DNA of 64,000 nt from contig CM043697.1 of the NCBI GenBank assembly GCA_023935145.1, forward strand, positions 43,916,501 to 43,980,500, given 5' to 3'. Both the position numbers and the translations under genes were made by a program. Position 1 is the first letter of the stretch; each line of letters begins with the position of its first letter. Under the pieces are notes generated by a model that had not been told where the DNA came from, ran no database searches, and was given only the letters and a program-made list of their open reading frames with translations. The stretch comes from Bretschneidera sinensis. Lineage: Eukaryota; Streptophyta; Magnoliopsida; Brassicales; Akaniaceae. This document shows, in pieces, positions 49,301 through 60,523 of this stretch.

Positions 49301-52300
49301 GATAGTAAATACAAAGATACTCATTCCCAATATAGGAGTCTCATATACAACTCTGAAGCAAAAATTTTCTCTCTCACGATCAAAATTAGCACCAAACAAA
49401 AAACATAATAAAAGGCTTCAATTCCGTAAATGTATTTATAAGTCTGTTACGGACTAGATTTTGGGTGCGTGGTGATTCTTGGTGGTAATGGAGATAAATA
49501 TGGATTTTGATGGTGAATTGTAGGGAAGATGAAAATAATTGGAACTGCTTAATGGCTAGTGACCAAACATCTAAGAAAATAGAGAGAAAAGAGAGAAATT
49601 ACAAACTAGAAGGTTTCTTGTTTATTGCTTGATCCTACAAATGGGTGTACAATGCCTTATATAGGCTATGAGGGATGAATACAATGAGTCTCATATACAA
49701 CTCTGAAGCAAAAATTTTCTCTCTCACGATCAAAATTAGCACCAAACAAAAAACAAAATACAAGGCTTCAATTCCGTAAATGTATTTATAAGTTTGTTAC
49801 GGACTAGATTTTGGGTGCGTGGTGATTCTTGGTGGTAATGGAGATGAATATGGATTTTGATGGTGAATTGTAGGGAAGATGAAAATAATTGGAACTGCTT
49901 AATGGCTAGTGACCAAACATCTAAGAAAATAGAGAGAAAAGAGAGAAATTACAAACTAGAAGGTTTCTTGTTTATTGCTTGATCCTACAAAAAGGTGTAC
50001 AATGCCTTATATAGGCTATGAGGGATGAATACAATGAGTAACCAACTACCATTCTAACTACCTAAGCAATTAACAAACTATTAACCAACTACTAACAAAC
50101 TAATCAAAGTCTCACAGTTCACTGCATCCTACAAATCACGGGTCTTACTATTCTTACTGTTTATTAGGTATCCATATTCTAAAACTAATTTTAAACTTGT
50201 GTACAGACTGTGCTACAAGATTGAACAACAATGTTATTTTGTTCATAACTTTTTTTTTATAAGGAGTGTTATTTTGTTCATCACACCAGAGAACCTAGAA
50301 AGTATAATCATTCATAAAATAAAGAAACTGAATATGCTTACATTATAAGTTTAGTACTAGAAAGCACATCAGATGTCTATTGGCGATGTTTGAAAACTTT
50401 TTAAATTTTGATTTAAGCAAAGTTGCTTAAAGCGGGTAGTGTGAAAAATAAGACTTGATTTAATCTGGGATGATTTAAGACAGATTTAAAAAATTTGCCA
50501 AATCACCAATATATCTATTATAATTTAGCTATCAGTGTCACTCTTTTCTCAGGTGAGTGCCTTGTTGGCGCCTAATGCCTCAGCCATTCATAAACCTAGT
50601 ATATCCAGGGCACCTTTTGCCTTTGATTATGTTCACACCAATGAGGATTAGTGATCTGATCAAAATAGTATGCACATAAATGTCGATATACAACATGGTT
50701 GTACAATCATACCATCAAAAATAATACTTTGTGAATTGTGTGCATGCCAGAGAGAGAGACTGCAAATAAGTTTATTCAAAGACTAAATGGCCATAATAGC
50801 AGCAAGAACAAAACCTGTGTTATCATATCCTTGATCTGTTCCATGTGTTCGCTCACAAGGGGTTGATAGGTGGGACGGAGGCACTGCAGATCATCCATAT
50901 CTTTCAGATATTCTTTGCAAAATGTGCTACTTAAAGTTAACGGATCTTCCCCACGCTCATTTGCGCGACGAATTATCTGCAGAAATCCAAATATTAGCAT
51001 TTTCTACACACGAATTCAAACGGGAATAATAAGTCTCCACGGAGCACTAATGAAAGGAAAGATAAAGACTAAACTATTGTTGAAGAATTAAAGAACATTG
51101 AAGCTCCAGAATATACTCTCAGCAGGATAGAATGTTTTCAAGCATCTCAAAACCATACCAACTTCCCCCAATGAAATCCAGCAAATTATGAAAAAAAAAT
51201 AATTCTTGTTGTAAATCACTAAACTATTTTAAGTAATCAAAAAAAATAAAAAAAACAAAACAAATAAAAATGACAAGTAGATCATGAGTTAACAACAAAC
51301 CTCCAAAAGTTGGTCTCAATCATTTTTTAAATGAAAATAACTTTGAGGACTTCTACAGAAGCATACAAAAGTGTAGACCCAAGCAGCAGTGAACTAGATT
51401 TTCTCAAGTTTTTTGGTTAAGTTCATTATCGTTCCCTTAAGTTTTCCTGCTGTTACATGGACTTGGCTATTTCAACCGCCATATCCATGCACGACAAGAC
51501 ACGGACACGGTTATGAAATCTGAGCCCGACATCAAGTCAATACTTCCGCAGCTCTCCCAGTCACCGACGAGGTCGGCCTGCCATATGGAGCAAAGGGGAT
51601 GAGAAAGAGGAGGATAATCATAATTTAGTCATACAAACCATTTGGGCCAATAATAGATGGAATAATTTTGCATTTTTGCTCAGGTCCAATAGATACGAAC
51701 TATTTCTCCCTTGCCATATATACACTGCTTGCAATCAAAGGAGAAAAAAAAAAACCCCCAAGGAATACTATTTGAGACAACATGTCTAACTATTATAGAT
51801 GGATAAACGCCCAAAATTACAAAGATTAATTTATCAATTAATTATGGTCTAACTCAGTGAAATAAATACAAACCATAAATAATATAAATAAATATTTTAA
51901 ATTCCTTTTGTATTACAACAATATGAAAATATAGTTCTTTTCTTGATAAATTATAAAAATATGAAGACATAATTCACATTCCTTTCTCCTTTGTTTCATA
52001 AAATTGTACCAAAAAAACTGGGTTTAACGATTCAAATAATAAAATCTTTTTGTGGATTTCTGTTTTCGACATCATTGGGTGAGAAACAATTGATTCAGCC
52101 CTTGCATTCAAATGGAATGTTTTTTTTATTGGAAATGGAATGTTGATATAGGAGTAGTGACGATAATTAAGCATTATGAAGAAAAAAAATCATAATCGAG
52201 TGCTTTTTAAAGCCATTTTATGTGATTCAGCCCTCCCTCAACCTCTAGCGGGTAGGGTAAAGGGATTGTCACACATTAAGATTTCCTCTAATACACAAAC

Positions 52301-54263
52301 CCATGTACTGCATATGATATTAGCTTGTCAAATCTTTCAAATTAAAATAGAGAGACGGAATGATGTGCCATCTTCTTTAATGTGTTTAGAACTTAGCAGC
52401 AAGTGTATTGCCTGCTATGGAGCGTTGGTAAAGACATTCCCTGCCCATTTTGTGGACACCGGTTTGAGGCGTGTGAGGATTTTAACAATAAAAAAAGCTT
52501 AGCGGTACTTAAAATCTTTTTTTAATTCTCGTTTAAAGTTTTGCTATGTTACACATCATTTTAGTCTTCATTTAGATATCCAAACTTGAAAAGTTACTGA
52601 ACTTCCTCAGTTCATCTCTCTTCTCCCCACTCCTTCTAATATAAACACACTATTAGAGAAGTAAAAGTTTAGTATGTAACTACAATAAGCATATCAACGG
52701 AACCTTACGATGATTAGGGTTGTAAACGAGCCGAGTCGAACGGCTCCATGCTCAAGCTCGGCTTGAAAATTTAATTATGATCTCGAACTAAGCTCAAACC
52801 AAAGTCAAGCTATAAAGATATTGCTCGAATTTAGCTCACAAATTTTTCGAGTGACAAGCCTAAACTCGAGCTCAAGCTTAATCGTTCTCAAGTTCATGCT
52901 TAAGTAAAATTGGTCCATATTTATAAACTTCTAGAATGAATCCATTGACTCATTATAAAAGGTATTGATTAGAAATAAAAACAATGGTTTCTTTTTTTTA
53001 AAACAATGGCTTTAATATAGCTGTAAATCAACTCGAGCGAGCCAGACATAACGATTCATGAGCAAATCTCGAGTATAATTTTTTACTCGTAAAATTCTTG
53101 AGCCGAATTTGAGCATAGTGTGGCTTGACTCAATAAAGCTCGAGCATTTTAAGCTCGTTACTTTTCAAGTCGAACACTCAATATGACTCGACTTAAATCA
53201 ATATATGAACATATTTATATACATATATAGAACTTACCATACAAGTTTTACAATATAGGACATAAAAATCAACCTTACTTCCAAGGAAAAGAATTAAAAA
53301 AAATACTTCAAGTAGAAAACTATAGATATAGTCTTATATAATTACTCTTATGTTCAGTTCTTCTTATTGTCACTGAAACAACATTTTCAACAATGGCTTT
53401 GTTTGGTTACTTGATTAAATCAAGCTTAAATCACCAAAACTTAAAGTTTTTAGAGTTCAAAACTTAAGTTGGATTTAATAAAACCCAAACAAGGCCAATA
53501 GCAACTATGGAGAACAAGAATCAAAACAGTACAGACGACTCTTTCTTTCTCTTGTTCTTTTTTATACTGAATTTTTTATTTAAGAACTTTTTGTTTGTTC
53601 AATAGATTGCTCTACTTATATTTTCCTTTACAAGTTGTGCAAAATCCTCGTTGGTTGTGTAAATTTATTGATTAAATCTTTCTCTCCTGTATTAAAGCAA
53701 TGGTTTTAATAAAAAGAATCCATTGTTTCTTTCTAATCAATTAACCTTTTATGATGAGTCAATGGATTCATTCTAGAAGTTCACAAATATGGACCAATTT
53801 TAATTCAAGCATGAACTAGAGAACAATTGAGCTTGAATTTGGGCTTGCTTGCTTAAAAAACTCGTGAGCCAAGCTCGAGCAACATTTTTATAGCTCAACT
53901 ACAATTCGAGCTTAGCTTGAGATCGTATTAAAATATTTCAAGCCGCACTTGAACATGGAGACACTGGACTCGCCTAGGCTAGTTTACAACCCTAGGCTTT
54001 AATAAATGAGATAAGAGATTTAATCTATAAATTTACACACACTCAACAAGGATTTTACACGACTTGAAAAGGAAAATATAAGTAAAAAAAGTTATGGAAC
54101 AAAAAAAAAGTCTTAAATAAAAAAATTTAGTATAAAAAAGAACAAGAGAAAGAAATAGTCGTCCATACTATTTTGTTTCTTGTTCTCTATAGCTATTATT
54201 GTTTATAACGTTGTTTCAATGACAATAAGAAGAGTTGAATACAAAAACCCTAGTAACTATGTA

Positions 54264-54324
<61 letters not shown>

Positions 54325-57300
54325 TAGTTTTTCGCTTGAAGTATTTTTCTTTTACATAAGTTTTTCTGTTGAAGTAAGGTTGACTTTTATTTCCTATATA
54401 GTAGAACTTGTATGGTAAGTTCTATATATATACATACATATATCAATATATAAATATGTTAATATATTGATTTAAGTCGAGCCGTATTGAGTGCTCGGCT
54501 TGAAAAGTAATGAGTATAAAATGGTTGAGCTTTACCGAGTCGAGCCACACTCTCAAGCTCGGCTCAAGAATTTTACAAGCCAAAAATTCTACTCAAGAAT
54601 GGCTCATGAAGCATTACGAGCGATTTTGAGCGAGCCAATCTCAAGTCAAGCTCGAGCATATTTACAGCCCTAAAGATGATTATTTAAATAGGCAGATACA
54701 TTCATCAGTGTATGCATGTAAGAAGAGAGAAAGCAAACTTGAAAAAATACATCCCCATGTATCCAACTGAATGGAAACCAGCAGTTTCCTTGATTTGGTC
54801 TTTAAGTAAGGCCTCTATGACCCATTTGAACAATTCTAGTGAACCTCTTTAAACCTGTTTGAGGTTCGTTCCTCTGATCGTTTTTGTCCAACTTTGGGCT
54901 ATACAATCTGCCAAAGCTAAGGGGGTCCTCTATTAGAAGAAAAGAAAAAAAATTACAAAAAACACACTCAATGCAAAACACAAAAGTGAATCCGATATCA
55001 TTGATCACAATAATTATAAACACCAAAACAGAATCCTTTAACTTAGAAAAGGAGCAAGATCATAGAAATTCAGAAAATGAGCAGACAAGGAACCTAATCA
55101 TTGTAAAGGCACTATGTTTACAATGATCACATTCAGTTATATAGGATTCACTTCTACGTTCTCCATGGGTGTTTTTCTCATATTTCTCTTTTTCTCCCTA
55201 ATAAAGGATTACCCTAGCCATGACATAATTTATGATCCAAAGTCAAATAGAAACAATGGAGGTCTCCAACATGTTCAAAAAGGTTCCTAAGATCATGCAA
55301 ATGGATCATAAAGGCATTAGAAGTGTGTGTGGATAAAGCAATTACCAATCACTAACAATCTAAAATGAAGGGAATTGTTTAAAGACTTCAAAATTTTGGG
55401 AACTTAAAATAGGAATTAACAATATGTCATGGAAAATTTAACAGATGCTCATCATCAACAAGAAGAAAATGTCTTATAAGAAAAAAACATGAAAAAGTTA
55501 TGGGGACAAAAGACAGACAACCATATCTATCATAAGTCACTCAATTTCATGATAACCATCACCAAGAAACATCAATGAAAAAAGAAACAACAAGCAATAC
55601 GGTTTAGAGCCAATCAATGTCTATGAATGGCAACCGTAGTGAACAAGCCATGGCCACACCGACAAGCGACATTCACGGGACAATATTGGATCTTTCATGT
55701 GGACATCTCTAAAAACACCTCTCCAATCTAGTTATCTCTTATTTATTTAAATGCTAACGGTGATTAATAGTGACAAACAGGATGTGAATGACTCAATGGC
55801 ACACGGTCACCAGGATGAGAGAGAGTTGTATAGCTGTTAGGCGCAACCAAGCCCAAGGGCTAACACTTGTGCTAGCCTTAGGCGAGCAAACCTGCACAAA
55901 GCACGAGCCTAGATGCTCAAGTGCAAGGCACACAAACGGCGAGCCTAACTCCTTCTTCTTCCTTCTTCCTTCCTTTCTTTTCTTTCTTTTCTTCTTCCCT
56001 GTTTTCCTTGTCCCTTTTCTTCTCTTCACCTCAGCTCTATTCTACCCTCTTTATAAAGGCAGACCTCAAGCGCACCTAGATGCAGCCAAGCCCAAAGGCT
56101 CGCACTTGTGCTAGCTTCAAGCTAGGTGACCTGCATAAAACGCAGGCGCAAGGCACATTGAAGGCAAGCCTGATGCATATTTAGCTTCTTTGTTTTATTT
56201 CTTCATAAAAACTAGATATCAATGAACTTCTATGAAATGGTTTCACAGGATTCAACCATCTTAATCGTGTAATATCATTGAGAAATAGGAATCTGTGTTA
56301 TCAAAAGATTTTCGCAATTCATTCTAGTATTGAATGAGTCAATCGTCCACTTTGGTATCTTGTTGAACAAAAATGGTGATATTGTTCCTCTATTGATCAA
56401 GAATTTTATTTGAGAAGTATTATGATCATCCAATAATAAAGGTTTCATTTTTTTTTTCAAATGAACAATTTGAAGGCCTATTGATTCTAACAACGGATTG
56501 CAGAGTTGATCATTCGGACCGTTCAATTCATAGATATTGATCTCAGATCTATAAATGTGGATATTCTCGAAACTCACAAAGAAAAAAGGAAGTAAGAGAG
56601 AAAAAAAGAATCATTTAATTTCAACTATTGGATTGATTGAATGTATGATAAAAAGGATATGAGCAACATATTGAAACGAACCTTTAAGATTTGTTTTATG
56701 ATAGTAAGATATTTGTGTCACCTTCATGAGGTGGGAGTTAGATAGGGGATTTTACATCCCTAAACCCCAACTCCAAATCCTTTGTGAAATTTTTTAATGT
56801 TGTGGTTTCCAAACGAAAAAATTGGGAAAATGAATTTGGAAATTGTCTCTTAAGGTGAAACCTCTCTAAGATTCTCGTGTAAATGCACCCTAAGAGTGTT
56901 TGAAGACCAAATCAAGAAAAATGTTGGTCTAGACTTAGTAGGATAATTGCATATATATCTTCTATGGGTTTTCTTATCTCTCTCTCTACACGCAAGCATT
57001 GATGGATGTATTTTCCTATTTAAATAGTCATGTGAAGGTTCCATTAATATAATACAAGTATTTCATAGATATAATTATTATGGTTAAACATGAAACTCTT
57101 GCTTCTCTAATAGTGTGCTTGAATTGAAGAGTGAAGAGAAGAAAAATGAAATGGAAAGTTTGATAGTTACTTTTTGGGTTTGTTAACTAAATGAAGATAG
57201 AAAAATACGTGAAACGAAGAAACTTTAAATGAAAACTTAGGAGAGATTAGTATGTGTCACTAAATTTAACACATTGGAAAAAGAGACAACTAGATGTCAA

Positions 57301-58049
57301 CACAAATATTGTGACAACTCTAATTCATATTGCACTTTAAGAACAATGAACAACATCCGTACCTTGTCATCAACATCTGTGAAATTCCTCACATAAGTAA
57401 CTTCATAGCCCAAGTGTTTTAAGTATCTGCAAAGTATCAATTCAAAATTAAGCACAATGATATATTGATATCCCACCTATAGATGCCAAATCCTTTATGC
57501 CTAATTCAAGTGGGGACATAGGCACGCACATAAGCATCTCCAATTTTTGGAAAACCCACCACTCCATAAAAGAACATCTATATTACTTGAGATTTATAAT
57601 TTTCATTAAACTTTCATCATTTGATTCATGAGTTAGTTTTTTTTCAGAATTTTTTTGATAAGTAGCTTCTTTTTCAGAATTCTATTCATGAAATGCTCAC
57701 ATAATCAAATAGTTTATCTTCAAAAGAAAATACTGCGCCTATTTTTTATAAAATTGTGTCTTTCATAAATCTTCTTTCTATTATTTGACTAAACACCATT
57801 AAATGATTTAATTGATTGTCAACAAAAAAATCCATATATGGAAAATTACTCCTTATCAACAATCCTATCCCTTTTTCTTCCAATAAACTATAATTTTGCT
57901 GCCTCCAACCAGTGCATCCCCGCAAATATAATCAAGAAATTTCAATATTAAAACAAACATAATAAACTGCACAATATGCATTTACAAATACATATTCATA
58001 TAACATAAGTACAAATATAGTTACATATATAGGCATACACACAAACACA

Positions 58050-58090
<41 letters not shown>

Positions 58091-58280
58091 GAGAGAGAGA
58101 GAGAGGGGACCTGAAAAGGAGGTCAAAGGAGATGGCAGCGCGAGCATGACCAATGTGGCTGAAGTCGTAGGCGGTGACGCCACAGACATACATGCCAACC
58201 TTCCCGGGGACTTTGGGTGTGAAAACCTCTTTCTGTTGTGTCATTGAACAGTACACCTTAAACTCCTCCTTTTTCTCCAT
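46399..58280 (-). CDS. Cysteinyl-tRNA synthetase, cytosolic type
   Basis: Nine exons join in frame with GT..AG introns: 58280-58111, 57426-57363, 50976-50815, 49295-49125, 48696-48415, 48318-48193, 47238-47020, 46910-46779, 46683-46399. They give 536 aa. The enzyme charges tRNA-Cys with cysteine. The class I HIGH motif (SHIGHARAA, residues 41-49) and KMSKS (270-274) are intact. Zinc ligands are in place: Cys33, Cys213 (WHIEC), His238 and Glu242 (FPHHENEI). The start [18 protein letters not shown] has no obvious organelle signal. A Lys/Glu-rich insert [12 protein letters not shown] lies in exon 8, and WRPC follows the anticodon-binding region. Intron 2 is 6.4 kb and carries most of the repeats. 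It looks functional. Confidence 0.97.
47599..48106. mobile_element. GC-rich-ended MITE-like element in CysRS intron 6
   Basis: The left end reads GATAGCAAAAATACCACCCCG followed by CATTTGGGGCAGGATGGGG. The right end is its rough complement (GGGTTGGGGACGGGGAAACCCGCCCCG...GATCTATC). The AT-rich centre has ATT and TA runs. Ends built of CCCCGC/GGGGAT repeats are a common plant non-autonomous DNA-element type; the family is not determined. Confidence 0.45.
49339..50038. repeat. 350-bp tandem duplication in CysRS intron 3
   Basis: 49339-49688 and 49689-50038 are nearly identical (a handful of differences, such as CATAATAAAAGG against CAAAATACAAGG). On the minus strand each unit contains CCTATATAAGGC and, about 40 bases on, CAAGCAATAAACAAGAAACC. 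This resembles an LTR promoter and leader, so part of the unit may be an LTR relic. The first 20 bases of unit 1 continue from ordinary intron sequence. Confidence 0.93.
50382..50507. mobile_element. MITE-like foldback in CysRS intron 3
   Basis: Left end TATTGGCGATGTTTGAAAACTTTTTAA and right end, as complement, TATTGGTGATTTGGCAAATTTTTTAAA. These are terminal inverted repeats of the same GGC..GTTTG kind as at 2571 and 53395. Confidence 0.65.
53395..53496. mobile_element. 102-bp Tourist-like MITE
   Basis: GGCTTTGTTTGG at the left and, as complement, GGCCTTGTTTGG at the right, flanked by AAT on both sides (53392-53394, 53497-53499). The inverted counterpart of this locus near 54199 lacks it and reads AATAAT at the same point. 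Confidence 0.75.
54268..54321. repeat. (TA)n microsatellite
   Basis: About 54 bases of uninterrupted AT/TA inside the B' arm of the inverted repeat; the other arm has no such run. Confidence 0.95.
55839..56175. repeat. Two copies of an AAGCCCAAGGGCT-type repeat
   Basis: 55845-55950 and 56062-56175 share CAACCAAGCCCA(A)GGCT, CACTTGTGCTAGC, then GCACAAAG/GCATAAAA and GCAAGGCACA. A pyrimidine-rich tract (TTCTTCTTCC...TTTTC) lies between. The type is unknown; no tRNA-like head is visible. Confidence 0.55.
56175..56650 (-). pseudogene. ycf2: Nuclear insertion of plastid ycf2 fragment (NUPT)
   Basis: Minus-strand reading gives [50 protein letters not shown], then [19 protein letters not shown], matching an internal part of the plastid protein Ycf2. 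DNA similarity continues past the open frame (TTGAATCC..GTGAAACCATTTCATAGAAG, complement near 56220). Replacements, small indels and stops show it is not plastid-functional. It sits in CysRS intron 2, so it is a nuclear insertion and not contamination. End points are approximate. Confidence 0.85.
58048..58105. repeat. Compound (CA)n(TA)n(GA)n microsatellite beside CysRS exon 1 donor
   Basis: On the plus strand a CA run, then TA, then GA. The GA run ends five bases before the exon 1 5' splice site. In the CysRS transcript the intron therefore begins GUCCCC followed by UC, UA and UG repeats. Confidence 0.95.
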
Positions 58281-58760
58281 TCTCTTTAACAAACAGAGAA
58301 ACACGCACCGTCTATCTCTTTCTCTCTCTCAATCAACCAATGTCTGCTACAGTACCAGATCAGAGATGACAAAGCCTAAGCAGCCTAAAATCCCTTATAA
58401 TATAGTAATACACATGATGATTTTGAGCCAGTTGCCCACAAAAAACAAAATAAGAAAATGAAGAAAACAAACTAAATAACCAGTTGCCCACAAAAATGAA
58501 ATGAAGAAAAATGACATTTGAATTCTTAACAGTCACTTTGCTGTTAGCTAAGAAATGATAGAATTGAAAATGGTTGTAATAAATCAGCTATAAAGCTTAT
58601 AAGTATACCGAATCTGTAAACCCTAGACTGAGACTATACAGAAAAGTTACCTTCAATCCAAGATTCGATGAAGCAGAGCTACAGCGAAGCCACTAGGGTT
58701 TCTTTCTCTGTAACTTTCCTTGGTTCCATCGTCGAATCTTGTTACAGGCCCGGTCTAAAC
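58281..58760 (-). other. CysRS 5' leader (predicted exon and intron)
   Basis: A leader exon at about 58760-58651 ends GATTGAAG|GTAACTTT. A second part, 58343-58281, follows acceptor TACTGTAGCAG and runs to the start codon at 58280. The first exon contains a 16-codon upstream ORF (58729-58679). Inferred from splice-like sequence; transcript data would decide. Confidence 0.5.
58679..58729 (-). promoter_or_regulatory. Upstream ORF in CysRS leader, left arm
   Basis: ATG at 58729 opens 16 codons (MEPRKVTEKETLVASL) then TAG. The right arm encodes the identical peptide with a synonymous valine codon change (GTG here, GTC there). Confidence 0.55.
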
Positions 58761-58950
58761 AAATACTACTTGCTATGTCAAGTTTTAGCCCATATCGCCT
58801 AGGATGAAGTGGGCTAAGACACAGCTAGTTGGGCTTAAATTGTTTAGCAATTGGAAATTTGGAACCATTCCCCAACAGGAAACGGAAACGTAGGAACCCC
58901 ACCTCTTGGGTGGGCATTTGAAATTTCATACCCCCAATATTAAATTTTTT

Positions 58951-58958
58951 TATAAATA
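58951..58958 (+). promoter_or_regulatory. TATA box facing the right arm
   Basis: TATAAATA in TTTTTTTATAAATAGATTGCAGCG, about 100 bases before the right-arm upstream ORF. It would drive transcription rightwards; no gene is recognised there. Confidence 0.45.
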
Positions 58959-59053
58959 GATTGCAGCGAACCAGATACCTCGTTTTTACAAGGATATATG
59001 ACTTGACATAGCAAGTAGTATTTGTTTAGACCGGCCAGTAACAAGATTAGACG

Positions 59054-59104
59054 ATGGAACCAAGGAAAGTTACAGAGAAAGAAACCCTAGTCGCTTCGCT
59101 GTAG
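59054..59104 (+). promoter_or_regulatory. Upstream ORF copy, right arm
   Basis: ATG at 59054 opens the same 16 codons and stops at 59102-59104. The donor GATTGAAG|GTAACTTT follows at 59132. With no recognised downstream coding exon, this is a duplicated leader without its gene. Confidence 0.5.
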
Positions 59105-59300
59105 CTCTGCCTCACCGAATCTTGGATTGAAGGTAACTTTTCTATATAGTCTTAGTCTAGGGTTTACAGATTCGGTATACTTATAAGCTTTATAGCTGAT
59201 TTATTACAAACATTTTCTATTCTATCATTTCTTAGCTAACAGCAAAGTGACTGTTAAGAATTCAAATGTCATTTTTCTTAATTTCATTTTTGTAGGCAAA

Positions 59301-59849
59301 TGTTAGTTTTGATTTATTCTTTATAATATAAATTCATTTGCTACAAATTCCGAGAAAAGTATAAATGCCTTCAATTAATCCCGGGCGTCTGGGCATAGGC
59401 CCAATGAATGAATTAATTAATCTAGTCATAAGCAATAAAATAATGCCCAGATTAATTTACATGTGAATTTCGCAAGAGAGAAATAGAAGAAACTGCATCT
59501 AGGGTTCGAATGCTCGCTCAACAAATCCACAAAGCAAACAAGAAACGAACTCATCGAACTCGTTATATATACGTACAGACAAACACGCACTCACTTATCT
59601 ACATGTGCAAATAGATCGAGAAAGAGAATATACAGGATTGATTTTTACAAGGCAGAGAAAAAAGAAGCGCGGCTTAAAGTAAAAAGAGGTGGAAACTTCA
59701 CCAAAATGTGATGAAAAAGCGAATCGAGCAGGGAACTTCGATGAAGCTAGGGTTAGGGTTTTGACACGTCGATGTTGCCAAAAGAACAAAGAAGACAACT
59801 TCTGTGTTTCGCAACCGACGTACTGAGTATGCGTAAATTGCAATTTATG
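59301..59849. other. Intergenic segment
   Basis: No coding sequence recognised. AAACCCTAACCCTAGC on the minus strand near 59745-59760 is a telo-box-like motif common in plant 5' leaders, so a minus-strand promoter or leader relic is possible. Confidence 0.35.
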
Positions 59850-60314
59850 GCTAAATTGCAAATTTCTCCCAAGTTTAAGGTTAGGGAGCAAATTTCCCCC
59901 TCAGTTTTTAAACGGAGCTATTTAAACCAAGAGTTTTACATTTTGGAGCAATTCAACCCCTCCACACGATGTTGTTAACTTGCCATCCAAATTTTCCCAG
60001 GTCACTCGCCACATCAGCAACTGGTAATTCCAAGTTGGAACTTAAGTAAAAAAACAAAAAAAAACACAATCTTGACCGTACGATCTTGGCCGGCCTCGCG
60101 AAGCTCTCATGAAGCTAACGATTCATAAATCAGAACGAAAAAAAAAAAGAAGCCTTTTTTAAGAGAGATCACAATTCACAAAGGAACAACAAACACAATT
60201 TTTAGTCCTACACAGCAGAAATGGAAGATCTTACCTGTTATCGTCTCTTCATGCCATACCTTTAAGCGAGCATGTGTTCAACCCTGCAAAACGCTTGGGT
60301 TCACATCAACTCTC

Positions 60315-60490
60315 ATGGACGCCACCACACATTTTTTCTCCACCGTCATCCCTAATCTCGCCCTCAAATCCACAATTCTCAACTGGTGCAACAACCACTC
60401 CGTTGACCCACTTAAATCCCTCGATTCAACCTCAACAGAGAAGCTTGTCCGTACATTAATGGAGGCCTGTGGCTCGAACCCGAACGCCCA
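60315..60490 (+). pseudogene. U-box E3 ubiquitin ligase fragment
   Basis: The plus frame from ATG 60315 reads TTHFFSTVIPNLALKSTI, LNWCNNHSVDPLKSLDS, then STEKLVRTLMEACGS. This matches the C-terminal half of a plant U-box (family: TVIPNLALRSTI..WC) and the first residues after it. The N-terminal half of the U-box is absent and the frame runs into unrelated sequence (NAHYKKEEPKVPLL) to a stop at 60527. Probably a captured exon piece and not a working ligase. Confidence 0.7.
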
Positions 60491-60523
60491 TTACAAAAAG
60501 GAAGAACCCAAAGTGCCCCTCCT

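Larger units (their letters stand above)
52728..54672. repeat. Interleaved inverted repeats (GAGCCGAG-type element knot)
   Basis: Three pairs of inverted segments interlock. A (52728-52990) pairs with 53700-53998, B (53022-53394) with 54199-54672, and C (53497-53700) with 54000-54198. Outer ends read TAGGGTTGTAAACGAGCC and, as complement, TAGGGCTGTAAATATGCTCGAG. Segment order is A-B-C on the plus strand but B-C-A on the minus strand, a circular permutation. Ends of AGGG(C/T)TGTAAA..GAGC type are widespread in plants as non-autonomous elements. No coding potential was seen. Confidence 0.8.
58484..59300. repeat. Inverted duplication of the CysRS leader/promoter
   Basis: The left arm 58484-58783 and right arm 59000-59300 are reverse complements over about 300 bases with few differences; the spacer is about 216 bases. 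The arms cover the predicted leader exon, its donor and the start of the intron, so the same leader points away on both sides. The spacer holds a plus-strand TATA box and three TGGGCT/AGCCCA motifs (58787, 58810, 58830), common in promoters of plant translation genes. Confidence 0.92.

Noticed and set aside
55788..56114. 108-codon plus-strand open frame
   Set aside because: It runs through a pyrimidine tract and two repeat copies, giving poly-Phe/Leu. Composition explains it.
46399..58280. CysRS as a pseudogene because of huge repeat-filled introns
   Set aside because: All nine exons keep frame, splice borders and catalytic motifs, so a functional gene is more likely.
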